A stretch of 64,000 bases of DNA from Gloeopeniophorella convolvens (lineage: Eukaryota; Basidiomycota; Agaricomycetes; Russulales): contig WTXD01000010.1 in the NCBI GenBank assembly GCA_022496205.1, positions 1 to 64,000 on the forward strand, written 5' to 3'. Numbering within the stretch: position 1 is the stretch's first letter; every line of letters starts with the position of its first letter. Under the pieces are notes generated by a model, which did not search any database, had not been told where the DNA came from, and saw only the letters and a list, made by a program, of their open reading frames with translations. Of the stretch, positions 11,103 through 22,118 are shown in pieces. The position numbers and the translations under genes were made by a program.

Positions 11103-12069
11103 CTCCGTCCCGCCCGGCCCGGAAAGTCTCCCACACACGCATTATTTCAGGATGGTTGAGGACTCCCGGCCACATCCAACATTGTCGTCTCCGACACCTG
11201 CTTCACCTTCGTATATCTGTACCTCGTGAAGGGATCTGTGTGTCTGTATCCGCCAATGGAACAAAGTCTTTGACCGATTCATGAGCCTATCGTCGCTGTC
11301 GGCTTTCTGGCTACGCTGCAGTCGCCCCTCAAGGTTGCTTCGGTGCTATTGTCTGGCTCAATGATACTCTACTCATATTGAACTTTGCGGGTACACTTGT
11401 AACACATCGAGGATTTCCCTCCGGATCTGCTCAGATTCAGGGGTCTATCGGTTTTCACAAAGGGCTACTTGTGCCTGCTAGATGCTGGGATCTATGGCAC
11501 TCCTCGAAGGCTGGTACGCATCTTGGTGCCATGTGGGCGTATATCCACTTGATATCCGTGTCATTTCCCCGCTTCTTCACATGCTACAGTAACCACGGAC
11601 GGCAGCTCAGACGATGACTCAGTCTCTTCTGAGCGACATCAGTCAGCCGACTTTTTCCTTTACAGAACGTTTTTGATGCGTCTATTTCCGCGGGTCTGTC
11701 TACTTCTCTCCATTGTGCCGTGTCTGCAGTAGTGGCAAAGCAATGACCATATCGCCGGTTAAGAGGTCACGCCTACACAAAAGCGTCATCGTGGCTGCTA
11801 CAACTGATCAAGGGGCAGCATGAGATGGCCCATGCTCGAATTGCGCAAGCCGGTGGCGCTTATATCTCTTCTAAGTACTTGCAGGCTGCAGTGACAGCCT
11901 CGGGTTCAGGCAACTCCGTATAGCTCCGGCCATCACCACACCAGCTCAGCCAACGCTTGTCATCACTCTAAGGCAAGCTATCATAGCTTCGGCGATTACA
12001 CCACTCCGTTCACGAAACGTATATCACGCCTCTTTTGTCGTTCGTTGGACTCGCTCAAGTGGTGACCAG
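11103..12069. other. Gene-free stretch upstream of the SDR relic
   Basis: About 970 bp with only short frames. A possible small exon starts near 11152 (MVEDSRPHPTLSSPTPASPS), but I cannot join it to anything. No N-terminal SDR exon was found where the following pseudogene would need one. Confidence 0.4.
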
Positions 12070-12739
12070 CTCTCGCGGATGGGGATGGGGATCAGTGGTG
12101 GAACACATTCGAGGTTAACATTCGTGGGGTCTTCAACTTTGCCAGGTACGCCGAGCCTACAGCTATGGTTTCCGGGAGACTCTGAGTAACTTTTGGTGAC
12201 TTCCAGGCCAGCACTTCCCGAGCTACAGAAGGCCCATGGCTCTGTCATAACCATCTCCTCCATTGGCGCACAATTTCGCCTTTCTGGGGCCAGCGACTAC
12301 TGTACCTCAAAGTTTGCGGTGAACCACTTGATCGAGTTCATGACTCTGTGTTCATCGCACCATGGCCACCATGGCCGTACAGGACGCACCGGTGACGACT
12401 AATTGGTTTTTGGCACAGAATACCCTCAAGCCAAGGCCTTCTCGATCCATCCTGGAGCCGTCGAGACGCAAATCTCAGACGATACCGGGATGGGCTTTCC
12501 TACTCCAGATTCGCCCCGACTTGCTGCTGCCACGATGCTCTCTCTCGCCTCCGGCGGCCAGACTGACTTTCTGGGAGGTACATGTCATAGAACGCTTTGG
12601 TGCTCCCGCCATCGCTAATCCGTAGCTTGATAGGTATATCGACGCCGCGTGGGATTTAAGTGAAGTTGAGCAGAGGTAGAAGGAGAAGATTGTTGAGAAA
12701 AATGGCCTGGTTAACAAGAAGTTGTATATTCCTGCATGA
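12070..12739 (+). pseudogene. Short-chain dehydrogenase pseudogene, 5' truncated
   Basis: Residual exons match the intact SDRs at 15.2 and 45.4 kb: QWWNTFEVNIRGVFNFAR, then PALPELQKAHGSVITISS with the active-site segment SDYCTSKFAVNHL, then EYPQAKAFSIHPGAVETQI and YIDAAWDLSEVEQ. The introns are still at the same places. The exon encoding the NAD-binding TGxxxGIG region is missing upstream. After EVEQR the frame meets TAG where relatives have Trp, while the next 20 codons (KEKIVEKNGLVNKKL) remain readable to a TGA at 12737. The gene is therefore truncated at its 5' end and also carries a nonsense codon. The NTFEVNIRGV exon is closer to the 45-kb copy than to the neighbouring one. Confidence 0.85.
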
Positions 12740-15029
12740 GCTCGCGACGATTGCACACGTAACATGGTAGGATAGCTAAATTTGTAGGGCTTTCTCTCTG
12801 ATTAGGCAGCGTACTTTGGTACGACATAGACGATAGTCACATGCAGGATATCACCCATTTAGAGACGAATCGGGTGTCTGCCTCTAGGAGACTACTATCG
12901 GTGGCGCAGTGTTCGCGCTCAAGCGCCGAAGGGTACAGTGTTCGTGTTTCAACTCTACACGCTGCAAATCCCTACCGTTTCCCTTTATTTCTTTTTTATT
13001 GTGTGCGTAAACGTTGGCTTGTGGTGTGATGTGAATGCCATACTGATATGTTCTTATGGTCGTGTGCTATCTGCATTGTATCACCCAAATACTGCTTTCT
13101 TAAGTTTCAGCAGCACTTTGCCATGAAACTAGTGCTCCCGGAAATCTGATAACGACTTCTCATGTTCCTGTGACATACAAACACCATCAGTACAAATTCT
13201 CCGAGGTGAGGTGTTAGTCCCATCTGCCTCTGGATGTACTATTACTCTGGGTATGGACGAGCGTGACATTCTGTGCCACTGCAGGTGCCCAATTTGGCTT
13301 CTGCATTTCGGCAGGGGACCGGCTATGAGCCCCATTGAGCCACAAGCCGTACCTTTACATACCATAAACGGAAGTCTGAGTCATGAGCGCACGCGCGACG
13401 GTGCATGGCAAGCCGTGACACTCCGTGACAGAACCCGGAAAAAAACGCGAACACTGTACCCTGTGGTCCGGCATTGCTCTGGCACCACAACAATCCTAGG
13501 CTATTGGTCCAGAAAGCAAAGATACGTTTTAAAATATACAGTCTACCTGCACGCAAGGATTTAAAGGGATAGGCATAAAAATGAGTGAGATATTCCATTC
13601 ACGGTTTCGTGCACCCCAAACGCGCCGCGAACACTGCGCCACCGATAGTAGCGGCAGCCCGAGCCATCGACGCGTCGATCACATGCATGATCACGTCAAT
13701 CACGTGTGTGGTAAAAATATCCCCTCCCCGGGCCATCCGGATTGAAGCTCATTCCTAGAAACTTTTATCAGCCGACTCAAGCTGCGATGGTTATGATCTC
13801 GCTCAGGCATTTGTACGTCCCTCAAGCAACTGAGCTGCTCGGGGCAGCGTGGGGGCACTGCTCATGGATATGCTCGGTGGTTTCGGTCATCGGTCATATT
13901 CCTCTAACGTTGTCGTCGCTTCCTCTCCACATACATCTCTAACGCCGCACCGATCGATCCCAGGGATCGTGGGTGCATAGACGCAGGCATGAGAGGATTT
14001 CAGGCACCCTTCGGTCATGTCGGATACCTTCTGTCTGAGCTCCCCGAGACGTGGTCGGATGGCGGCATTATGTGGGTCACGTCTAGGGAAACCCTGGGAG
14101 ACTGTAGCAGCTACTACTCCAGTTCTGTTGCTGAGCACTCTACGAGACCCATGGAACGACGAGCGGCCCGGTGGCAGAGGATGGCCTAAAGTTGATCAGT
14201 CAGCGATTCACGGGCTGGGTCGCGGCGGACCCACATAGGCTTGACGGCTTGTGCACACGGCCGAGCACGATGACGCGAAAGAAGTAGGGAATAAGATGAA
14301 CAAAGAGACCAACTTCAACCTCCAGGCTCCAGGCTCTTCCCAGCTAATCACCACGCCTAATCCCGCTTCGGGCGAGCCTGGCTGGTTCAATGGGAGGTAG
14401 ATTGCCTCCACGAGTCTAGGTAGCCTTGGTACTGATAGAACTTAGACTGTAGGTATGTTCCTACCCTTGGGATCTAGGCGAGGTGCGGCGTGAGTACCAG
14501 CTGGAAAAGCAAGATCGCGGAGAAAAATGGCTCGGTCGGCAACTTGTGCACGACCGCCCACACGGCGACTGATTGTCGACTGATTGTTGCATGGTATGGG
14601 CCAATGATCGAGCATTCGCTGTATTCGATTGTACTGATCAGTCGTTCTTTGCTTGAAGCTGCGCTTCGCCGGGTCCGTCATAAAACGTTCGCAAGGCGCA
14701 TGGTACCCCTATCTTTTACCTCTGTCGCCTTGCGAATCAATATCAACGCCACTTCGACGTGAGGCTTCTTCGAGTGGATCACCAATTAGGAGACGAGTTG
14801 ATATACAAGGCGATCCACTCCTCCGCGTTCTTTGGCGCTGACATCTCAGCAAGTGTATGGCATGGGCGCCTTACCAGAATCTCAACCGTTTACTCAAACC
14901 CGGGGCAGAAGTCATCAATCTGACGAGGGCGACATACTCTCATGGCAATGCACGGTTCTTCTGATATGTGGTCACATCAGCTGTTAAGCGTCCCATTAGA
15001 TGGGTAGCACGGCGCTTCTTAGGGTGTGA
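12740..15029. other. Gene-poor region
   Basis: About 2.3 kb with no frame I can tie to a family. It includes a 34-codon frame at 14296-14400 (NKETNFNLQAPGSSQ...) and AT-rich stretches near 12950-13100. Probably intergenic DNA with decayed material. Confidence 0.4.
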
Positions 15030-15037
15030 TATATAAG
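15030..15037 (+). promoter_or_regulatory. TATA box of the SDR gene
   Basis: TATATAAG lies 185 bp upstream of the ATG at 15222. Position and sequence fit a core promoter. Confidence 0.5.
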
Positions 15038-15221
15038 ACTCGAAGAACTCTGCACACCTCCCTAAGCCAGATATCATCTCCTTTCTACACATCGAGAGCA
15101 ACGCAAGTTTTGCCATGACAGATACTACGAATCTGCTAGGGGTCGGTGAGGTCCTTCCCGTCACTAATCACCATGAGTGAGCCAGCACCCTGCCTTCTCC
15201 CCGAAAATATTATTAACATCG

Positions 15222-16308
15222 ATGCCTAGCGTATATCCAGCGATCGACCCGCAGCCACACTTCCAAGCCCAAACATTCAATGGCAAGGTCGTCTTCATCA
15301 CTGGTGCCTCCCGTGGCATCGGGAGGGAGACAGCGCTGTACTTCGCCCGCGCAGGAGCGCATGTCGCCATATCAGCGCGGGTACAAACGACGCTTGACGA
15401 GACCAAGAGCGTAATCCTAGCAGATGTGCCATCCGCGGACGTACTCGTTCTCCCTGTTGATGTCAAGAGTCCTTCCGGCGCAGAGGCTGCAATCCGTGCG
15501 ACGGTAGAAAAATATGGTCGGCTGGACGTGCTCGTTGCCAATGCCGGGGCAGCGAACCCGTTTGATCAACGTGAGGCAGACGTTGTATAGCATATGTCTG
15601 TGTGTCCTTACTCACATACTCGATTCCGACCCCAGTGCTGCGCGAGAAGGATGCCGAGAAGTGGTGGGATATCATGGAAATTAACCTGCGCGGTGTCTTC
15701 AACTTCGTTAGGTAAGTGAGATGCTGCACCGCGTATCCGGAGCCAAGTGACGCTCACTTTCCCAAGGGCCGCGCTCCCTGGTCTGCAGCAGACTAATGGC
15801 TACATTTTCGCCCTTTCTTCCGCTGGGGCGCAGATCCGCTTCCCCGGATCAAGCGACTACTCCATCTCCAAATTTGCCGTGAATCGCCTTGTCGAGTACA
15901 TAGTACTAGGTTTGTCACGTCCTCGCACGGTAAAGCATTACTCACATAGTCAAATTTCCCCATAGAATATCCCCAGGTGAAAGCATTCTCTCTCCACCCT
16001 GGGGTCATCGAGACACAGATCTTTGCGGAAAGCAAGGTTGATTTCCCTACTCCCGATTCACTTCAACTTCCGGCATGTACGATGCTATATTTAGCTTCGG
16101 GGAAGGCAGATTGGCTCAGTGGGAGGTGAGTGCGAAATGCACCAGTATCACATCGGATAACATCTAGCTGTCCAGGTATATTGCCGCTGAATGGGATTTG
16201 GGGGAGGTCGAACGTGATTGGAAGAGCTGGATATTGGAGAACAATGGTCTGGTCAACACATTGGTCACGCCTGCACGATCTTCCCATCCAACTTCGGTAG
16301 CGAACTGA
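15222..16308 (+). CDS. Short-chain dehydrogenase/reductase (classical SDR)
   Basis: An NAD(P)-dependent oxidoreductase of unknown substrate. Exons are 15222-15570, 15636-15711, 15767-15909, about 15966-16126 and about 16177-16308, all with phase-consistent GT...AG introns. The N-terminus holds the Rossmann motif GKVVFITGASRGIGRE near residue 20, then LDVLVANAG. The catalytic segment is SSAGAQIRFPGSSDYSISK, with Ser, Tyr and Lys of the SDR triad intact. LHPGVIETQI follows. ATG at 15222 (MPSVYPAIDPQPHF) is the first in-frame ATG and matches the start region of the 45-kb relative. It converges on the PrpF-family gene with about 140 bp between stop codons. The family cannot be assigned more closely by eye. 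Confidence 0.92.
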
Positions 16309-16446
16309 TACGCAGATGATATGAACGCCTATTGGTGTTCCGTTGGTATTCCGCTATGCAAATGATGTTTCCAGCTCAACGGGAGGGGTCACTCGGGGAC
16401 GAGACCGGAAGCGAATTCATTAGTACAACGCTGATACAGAGGGCGA

Positions 16447-17676
16447 TTACCACCAAACCACACCCTTCATCAGTCTGCGCCCGGTCCGCATGACACGCGC
16501 GCTCGCCACTTCGCCACTACTGCTGAGCTCAGCACCGACCTCCACAACGCCGCCCGGATGTCTGATTCGCAGGAGTTCGCCCGTCTTGTGTCGGCCCCCG
16601 ATGGCGTCCCACGCGAGGGTACGTGGTACATGAGCGGCGACGCCGAGGCAAAGACCAACGGTCATAGGGACAGCCTTGTGCAGAACGCCCATTGAGAAGG
16701 CGTTGATCACGATGTCCGCTTCAGCATCGTCTACGGAGGCGGGCTCGAGCACGGCGACCTTTGGCTGGGCCTGCGCCAAGGGGTCGAGGCCCATGAGCTG
16801 TGCGCCGGCCTGGCGAATACGCTCGAGAGTGTCCACGACAGCGGAGTCTCCGAAGTTTATTGCGACATCGTCGGGGATGTTAAGCGCTGTGCGTAGACCC
16901 TGCTCGCTGGTGAAAACGGTGGGATTCGTGGCGTCGACTAACGACACTGGGACGGTGACTTCGCGGGAATCAGCGAGTGTAACGTGAACTGTGTCTGAGG
17001 GGCTGCCGGTAGGGAGGAGTTCGCCTGTGCGCGCGCCGCTGGGGGAGACGAAGTCGAGGAGTATGGGAGAGGCTCTACCAGGGACGCCCGCGATTGATGC
17101 CTGCTCCCCGTCGAGTACAGGCATGTACCGGCTTCCCGATTCGACGACCAAAAACGTGTTGTCGATTCGTTTGTTGGTGTTTGTATTAAAAGTGCGCACG
17201 GTGCCAGTCGCCTTTGGCACATGTGAAATGTGGGGAGCACAGATACCCTCGTCCACAGCGAAGACTCCAATCATGCTCGAGAGGTTCCCGCAGTTGCCTG
17301 AGTAGTCGATGACGTTGTCCCGGATCCCGACCTGCGCAAACGTGTACTCGACGTCTATCCCAACAGATTTTTGCGACTCTGACGGCGTGCCCACGACGCA
17401 GATCTTGGATAGGCTGGACACGCCGCCTCCCATGCCGTTGAGCTGGCGGCCATACTGGGCATCTGGAGAGCCCATAATTCCAAGGAAAATGGTGTCCCAT
17501 TGTGACTGATCGGGAGGGAGGTGGGCACGGTTCAGGAATATGCCCTTTGAGGTTCCACCGCGCAGAAATGTAGCAGGGATTGGATTCGCAACGCCTGCTA
17601 AGGAGGATAGGGATCGAGCAGCCCGCAGAGAGCAGGGTAGGGGATTCACGCTTCGAGTGATATGCCGCAACGCCAT
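16447..17676 (-). CDS. PrpF-family isomerase (2-methylaconitate cis-trans isomerase-like)
   Basis: An intronless 409-codon gene, unusual here. The sequence follows PrpF: IPATFLRGGTSKGIFLNRAH at the start, then DYSGNCGNLSSMIGVFAVDEG, RTFNTNTNKRI, GVLHKAVPMTVGLCLGVAA and a final IRHPGGVVEVGAE. Bacterial PrpF isomerises 2-methylaconitate in the methylcitrate cycle; fungal relatives are mostly uncharacterised and may act on other unsaturated tricarboxylates. The first 30 residues (MALRHITRSVNPLPCSLRAA) are basic and Ser/Arg-rich, so mitochondrial import is plausible. The intact reading frame and absence of introns could mean old transfer from bacteria, but that is inference. Confidence 0.93.
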   Translation of the reverse strand: MALRHITRSVNPLPCSLRAARSLSSLAGVANPIPATFLRGGTSKGIFLNRAHLPPDQSQWDTIFLGIMGSPDAQYGRQLNGMGGGVSSLSKICVVGTPSESQKSVGIDVEYTFAQVGIRDNVIDYSGNCGNLSSMIGVFAVDEGICAPHISHVPKATGTVRTFNTNTNKRIDNTFLVVESGSRYMPVLDGEQASIAGVPGRASPILLDFVSPSGARTGELLPTGSPSDTVHVTLADSREVTVPVSLVDATNPTVFTSEQGLRTALNIPDDVAINFGDSAVVDTLERIRQAGAQLMGLDPLAQAQPKVAVLEPASVDDAEADIVINAFSMGVLHKAVPMTVGLCLGVAAHVPRTLAWDAIGGRHKTGELLRIRHPGGVVEVGAELSSSGEVASARVMRTGRRLMKGVVWW

Positions 17677-18112
17677 TGCCTAGACATGGCATCAGAAAAA
17701 AGGCGCGGGGATTGCCCCGGGTTACGCCGACCGGCCGAGCACCGAAATGGGCCGAAATAGGCCGCTGTTAGGTTAGGGCCAGTTGTAACCCCGCAAAACC
17801 TTACATAACCGCGAATTGAGCCTCGCACGGCATAACCGTGCTTTCATATTGCTCTTATCACGGTTGTGGTGGATTGTGACCGGATTGCATCCCAATTATA
17901 ATGTACCTAGGGGACAACTACACTTCTCTCATGCTTCTCAAGCATATGTGTCGTAAGGACATACTATCCCTGATATCATGAAGAGCCAACTGCTCCAGAG
18001 AGACCCTACACCGAGTAGTATTCACAGGAAAGTAGCATCACACCAGGGTACTTAGTGCCCAGCTGGATGATCGTATTGAAGCAACAATATTGATATTAGA
18101 TCTATTGACATA
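17677..18112. other. Intergenic region upstream of the PrpF-like gene
   Basis: About 435 bp, AT-rich beyond 17850. It should contain the promoter of the minus-strand PrpF-like gene. Nothing else was seen. Confidence 0.4.
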
Positions 18113-19090
18113 CTACATGGTACAATCATAACAGTATACTCGTATTATAGTCCTAGGATGTCTGTCGCGGACGTTGTGCGCACGCTCTCGGCTGCGCCGA
18201 GACGTAGTTGTCCTGGATCCCGTCGAGCAGGCACGAGAGGCATCTGCCTCAGCCGCGGTGAGTATGTGCATGGGCAGGATCGCCAGGTTGATGTCCTTGG
18301 GGGTCCGCGTCTGGGGTGGAGGGTCAGGGGTCAGAGTGGAGGGCAAGGCGGGCAGGACACGCACCGATGTAGGAGGAAAGGAAGACCTAGGAGAAGGGCG
18401 TCGCGAGGTCACTGATGCCCTGCACATACCTGCTCACGGGGCGGCGGATCACCCAGATGTACAGGATTCGCTCCAAGCATTGCGCAACAGGTCAGCCAGG
18501 GGCCGTGGGAGGGCAGCAGCAGGGCACCATACGCGCTGCGTCATGGCGTCCATCTACAGCCACACGCCGGGCCGCATTTGCAAGACGTCAATCTTGATCT
18601 GATGTCACACCTGCTGGTCTAGCCCATCCTTCCTCTTGGTAAAGGTCAGCTCGACCAGCGACTAGTACTCGCTACGCTTCCGCTCCAGCATGGACATGTG
18701 CAGGTGTATCGTGAGCGGGAGGTATCCCTACGCACATGAATGAAGCCCAGCTCCGCATGCCACAGGAACACAATCCGGGATGCACCAAGAGCAGCTGCCA
18801 CGCCAGCGAGCGTAAGTCATCTAGAATCCAGAATCCTTGACCATGCAAGCTTGCGTAGCTCAGCTGCAGCAACGTGCCTGCGTCAATCAGTACATCACAC
18901 TGCATATAATCGGGGGCGTGCGACACACCCATGTCGACATCCTCGTGCGTGAGGCAGTCCACAAATCTGTTCCACTGGTTTGTCTGGATCGACTCTTCGC
19001 GCTTCAACTTCTCCAACAGCTTGCTGTAGTGCGGCGACATAGAGAGCGAGCGGCGCATGGGGGACACGAACGCGGACGTTGAGGCCACCC
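18113..19090 (-). pseudogene. Decayed TBC-domain Rab GTPase-activating protein (Gyp1/TBC1D22-like)
   Basis: On the minus strand, in coding order: DDLRSLAWQLLL; LERKRSEY-stop-SLVELTFTKRKDGLDQQV-stop-HQIKIDV; an ERILYIWVIRR-like stretch; RYVQGISDLATPF; AAEADAS; LLDGIQDNYVSAQP. These are the ordered signatures of the TBC domain in Gyp1-type RabGAPs (normally WQLLLGY, QIWHQI, GYVQGINDL.TPF, LLDGIQDNY.FAQPGIQ). The pieces lie in several frames with stop codons where Tyr and Trp should be. The upstream part includes a long open frame (KLLEKLKREESIQTNQWNRF) that may be the remains of the preceding segment. No full reading frame can be restored, so the copy is not functional. An intact paralogue should exist elsewhere in the genome. 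Confidence 0.75.
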
Positions 19091-20102
19091 ACCCATAGCA
19101 CAGTGGGGGGTGTTGGAGCAGGCGCAGGGGGTCTGTGTATAAAATATGTATGCACGCAGCTCAGCATGAAGAGCAGCCTCGCAATATCCTCGAAACCGAT
19201 AGCACGTACCTCTCAGGCACCTCTGTGAAGGAGGTCGTGTGGCGAGCGCACAAGGGTAGTACACATAATACTGCGGAGTTAAAATACGGTCTAGAGGCTC
19301 AGCAGGCGTACCTTCGTTTCAATACACTGTCAAGCGGTGTCGCAAGCAGGGGGCGGGGGAAAGGCAGCACCGAGAAATGGTTGAGGGAAATGGAGACAAG
19401 GGAATGCGACGTGGCAACGCGCGTCATGCGAAGTCATGCCACGCCGGGCTCTGCCGGCGGGTAAATTACGTGCTATTGTGTAGGGGTGGCGGGTAAAAAA
19501 ATATATTGCATAGACCAAGATTTGAACCAAACGCCTCGGACTTCAAGCTCATGTGGACAACAGGTTAATCATATCAACACGCTCAGAATTCGGTATTGAC
19601 TTTGCGTTATTCTCGCTCAGGCTCTTCACTTTCTGTCTTCACCGGCACCGTCCGTGTCAATCCCCACTATATCCTACTGTTCTCACTCTCGCCTCCAACG
19701 TGCCTGCGGGTCTCAACCCTGGCATGCACCTCCCCGTTTCCCCCACACCGCTGTCATCGTCATTGTCCCTACTGTGCCCCCCTTCCGTCACTGTGCCGAC
19801 TCAGTTATTCACATCCCGAATCACCAGTGTGCCTCCGGTATCCCCTGCGTCCCCGAGTTGCTTCCACGCCCCACCCCGCCTGCGCTGTCGGTACCTGCCT
19901 TACGTCTGCAACCACTCTGCATCCCTCAGTGTGCTATCGACACCACATTTTGCGCCACTCCCTCCTTATTCACTCTGTCTGTAGCATACTGGGGGCGCTG
20001 GCAAGAGATTTGGTTTCAGGATAGCAAGTTGGCGTGCGCGTGGGGTGCTCGGGATGTAGAAAAAATGATGCGTTTGTCTTGTGTGTCGGTTCCTGGCTAA
20101 CA
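19091..20102. other. Gene-poor, C/T-rich stretch
   Basis: About 1 kb. The part from 19650 to 20000 is rich in C and T and is open in several frames at once, which argues against coding. I recognise no feature. Confidence 0.4.
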
Positions 20103-20173
20103 CAGCGACTTTATCCCTTCGCCATGATATCCCCCGTACTCTCCCCCTCCCTTACCCTCTCCTCTGTCATCGC

Positions 20174-20204
<31 letters not shown>

Positions 20205-20700
20205 TGCACCCACACCCGCACCCGCCACCGCGTCTGTGCCTGCCCCCGCGTGCGGCGTGTCCGTGGTACGTTCAAGTGCACGGAGCTTGGAGGCGCATGC
20301 ACTGCTGAGCCGGCGGGCTCTTGCCAAGGACTCTAAGCTCTGCGAACAATGAGCGGTCTGGCGCCGACGTCACCACCGCGAGCAGGACGTCGTACATGCC
20401 ACAGAGCTCGTCTCAAGCCTCAGCGAGACACTCACGGTAGGGCGCAGGGCTGCTTACGTGGGCGCTGACGCGCCGCCGCTCCTCGTGCTGTAGGCGTCGG
20501 ACGCGGTGGCACCTCAAGAAGACGAATCGTCTTGCGGGCAGCATGCGGCGCACAGGCTGGTGACGACGATCTGCGGGATCGCACTGCTTAGTGTCAGTGC
20601 CTGCACGATCCGAGAACGCCACTGCATCCCACGACGACAACGCTGCGCTCGGCAGGGCGTAGCACCAAGGTCGAGACCACTGAAGACGGTACAGCCGCCC
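20103..20700 (+). other. GC-rich low-complexity region with (CCGTCG) repeats
   Basis: Contains a short CCGTCG run near 20170-20190 and CCCACACC-type repeats. One frame reads SPSPSPSPSFAPAPTPAPA and then a helix-like EAHALLSRRALAKDSKLCEQ before a stop. It may be the worn 5' part of the repeat reading frame that follows. Confidence 0.4.
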
Positions 20701-20702
20701 TC

Positions 20703-22118
20703 ATGTCTCACTCAAGCACATCGCCGCCGCGTACTATCGCGCGCAGCCCTCTCATTCCGCAGCCGTGCCCGTCAGAGTGTGGCAGTGCTCACCTGACCGA
20801 GGACGGCGACCCTGTCCCCGTGTCTCACTCACCGTCCCCACCGTTGCGCTATGCAGCGCGCGGCAACTCCGACACGAAACCCTGCGCTCTCATGCGCATC
20901 AAGGAACCACCACTGTGCTCTAGCGAGTGCGGCCACAACAGCCCAGGCGAGGGCGACAGCGCCATCCGCCCATCATCACTCGCTCCACCGCCGTGCTCGT
21001 CAGAGCGCGACAATCCCTTCCAGACCGAGGACGGCGAACCCGCCCTCGTGTCGCGCTCGCCGTCCCCGCCGCCACGCTCAAACGCGCACGAATCCCCGCT
21101 GTGCTGGCTAGAGCATGGCACCAAGGCCTGCGGGACCGAGGACGTGTCCACCCCAGTCTCGCACTCAGACCCGCCGCCATCGCAGCCTCGCGCGCGCGGC
21201 ATCACCAAGTCGCCGCCACACCCCGACGAGTGCGACACCGTTCCCCTGGTCGAGGACGGCAGTAGCGCCCTCGCACCTACCTTGCCGCCGCATCCCGACG
21301 AATGTAGCCTCACCAAAACGGCCAACAATTCCGCACCGCTGCGCATCTACACGTCCAGGCCATCCGTCTCGCAGCCACGGTCGTACGAGCACGGCATCAC
21401 TCTCCTTATCGAGTACGGCGCCCCCGCTCTCGAGTCTAGCCTTGCGCGCTCCGACGTGCGCCACTCCGAATCACCGCTATGCCCTGACGGGCATGGCCAC
21501 GTCACCACCAGCGAGGACGGCGCTCCTGTCCGCGCGCAGACTTCGCCTTTTCCGCCGCTGCACCCACCCACGCGCGGCATTTCCATTCCGACCGAGGCTG
21601 CACCTGACGCGCGCCTCAACACACTGCCGTACTCTGAAGTCCACGGCCACATCGACCCGGACAGAGGCGGCAGCCCCGTCCGTGCACTATCAGTCGCACC
21701 GCCGCGCATCCGCGCGTGTGGCCTATCCCAGTCAACCCCGAGGGGCAACGACTGCGTCCCAGCACACGCCGCCACCGCTGCCTCAAACGCGCGCACCGAC
21801 GAGCATTGCGCCAAAACCCCGCCGCGTGCTGACGAACGCGGCCACGTCACCACGTCAAATATCAACATCGCGCACGGAGCTTCCATGGCGACCTCGGCCG
21901 CCAACGCACACCTCGCAGCCCCACCGTGCTCACCAGAGCGTGGCCGCATCCCCGCCTTCGCACCACCAACTGCACCGCCACGCTCCTTCACGTGCAGCTT
22001 TCTCCACCCGACCTCGAATGGCGGCGACCGTGCCTCAATGCTACACGCGGTGCGCATCTGCGGATCGTGCATTCTCGTGCAGCACATCTCTGCAACGACC
22101 ACGCGCTGCGATTATTAG
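20703..22118 (+). CDS. Hypothetical Pro/Ser/His/Cys-rich protein made of degenerate ~36-residue repeats
   Basis: A 471-codon open frame with no intron. It is built of imperfect units of roughly 105-110 bp. Each unit has a basic SPSPPPRS-like stretch, a CSSERGH- or CPDEC-like block and an acidic TEDGxPALVSHS-like block. Units can be seen starting near 20703, 20819, 20970, 21048 and 21157, and they fade downstream. The repeat pattern continues upstream of the first ATG (STKVETTEDGTAAL), so the ATG may not be a true start. Two other frames (+ 21115-22146 and - 21347-22102) are also long and open, as expected for GC-rich repeats. Coding status is therefore uncertain and no known domain is visible. 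Confidence 0.3.
   Translation: MSHSSTSPPRTIARSPLIPQPCPSECGSAHLTEDGDPVPVSHSPSPPLRYAARGNSDTKPCALMRIKEPPLCSSECGHNSPGEGDSAIRPSSLAPPPCSSERDNPFQTEDGEPALVSRSPSPPPRSNAHESPLCWLEHGTKACGTEDVSTPVSHSDPPPSQPRARGITKSPPHPDECDTVPLVEDGSSALAPTLPPHPDECSLTKTANNSAPLRIYTSRPSVSQPRSYEHGITLLIEYGAPALESSLARSDVRHSESPLCPDGHGHVTTSEDGAPVRAQTSPFPPLHPPTRGISIPTEAAPDARLNTLPYSEVHGHIDPDRGGSPVRALSVAPPRIRACGLSQSTPRGNDCVPAHAATAASNARTDEHCAKTPPRADERGHVTTSNINIAHGASMATSAANAHLAAPPCSPERGRIPAFAPPTAPPRSFTCSFLHPTSNGGDRASMLHAVRICGSCILVQHISATTTRCDY

Noticed and set aside
19505..19560. tRNA-like sequence on the minus strand (GGTTCAAATCTTGGTC)
   Set aside because: The flanks of the supposed T loop do not pair, and no acceptor or D arm can be drawn.
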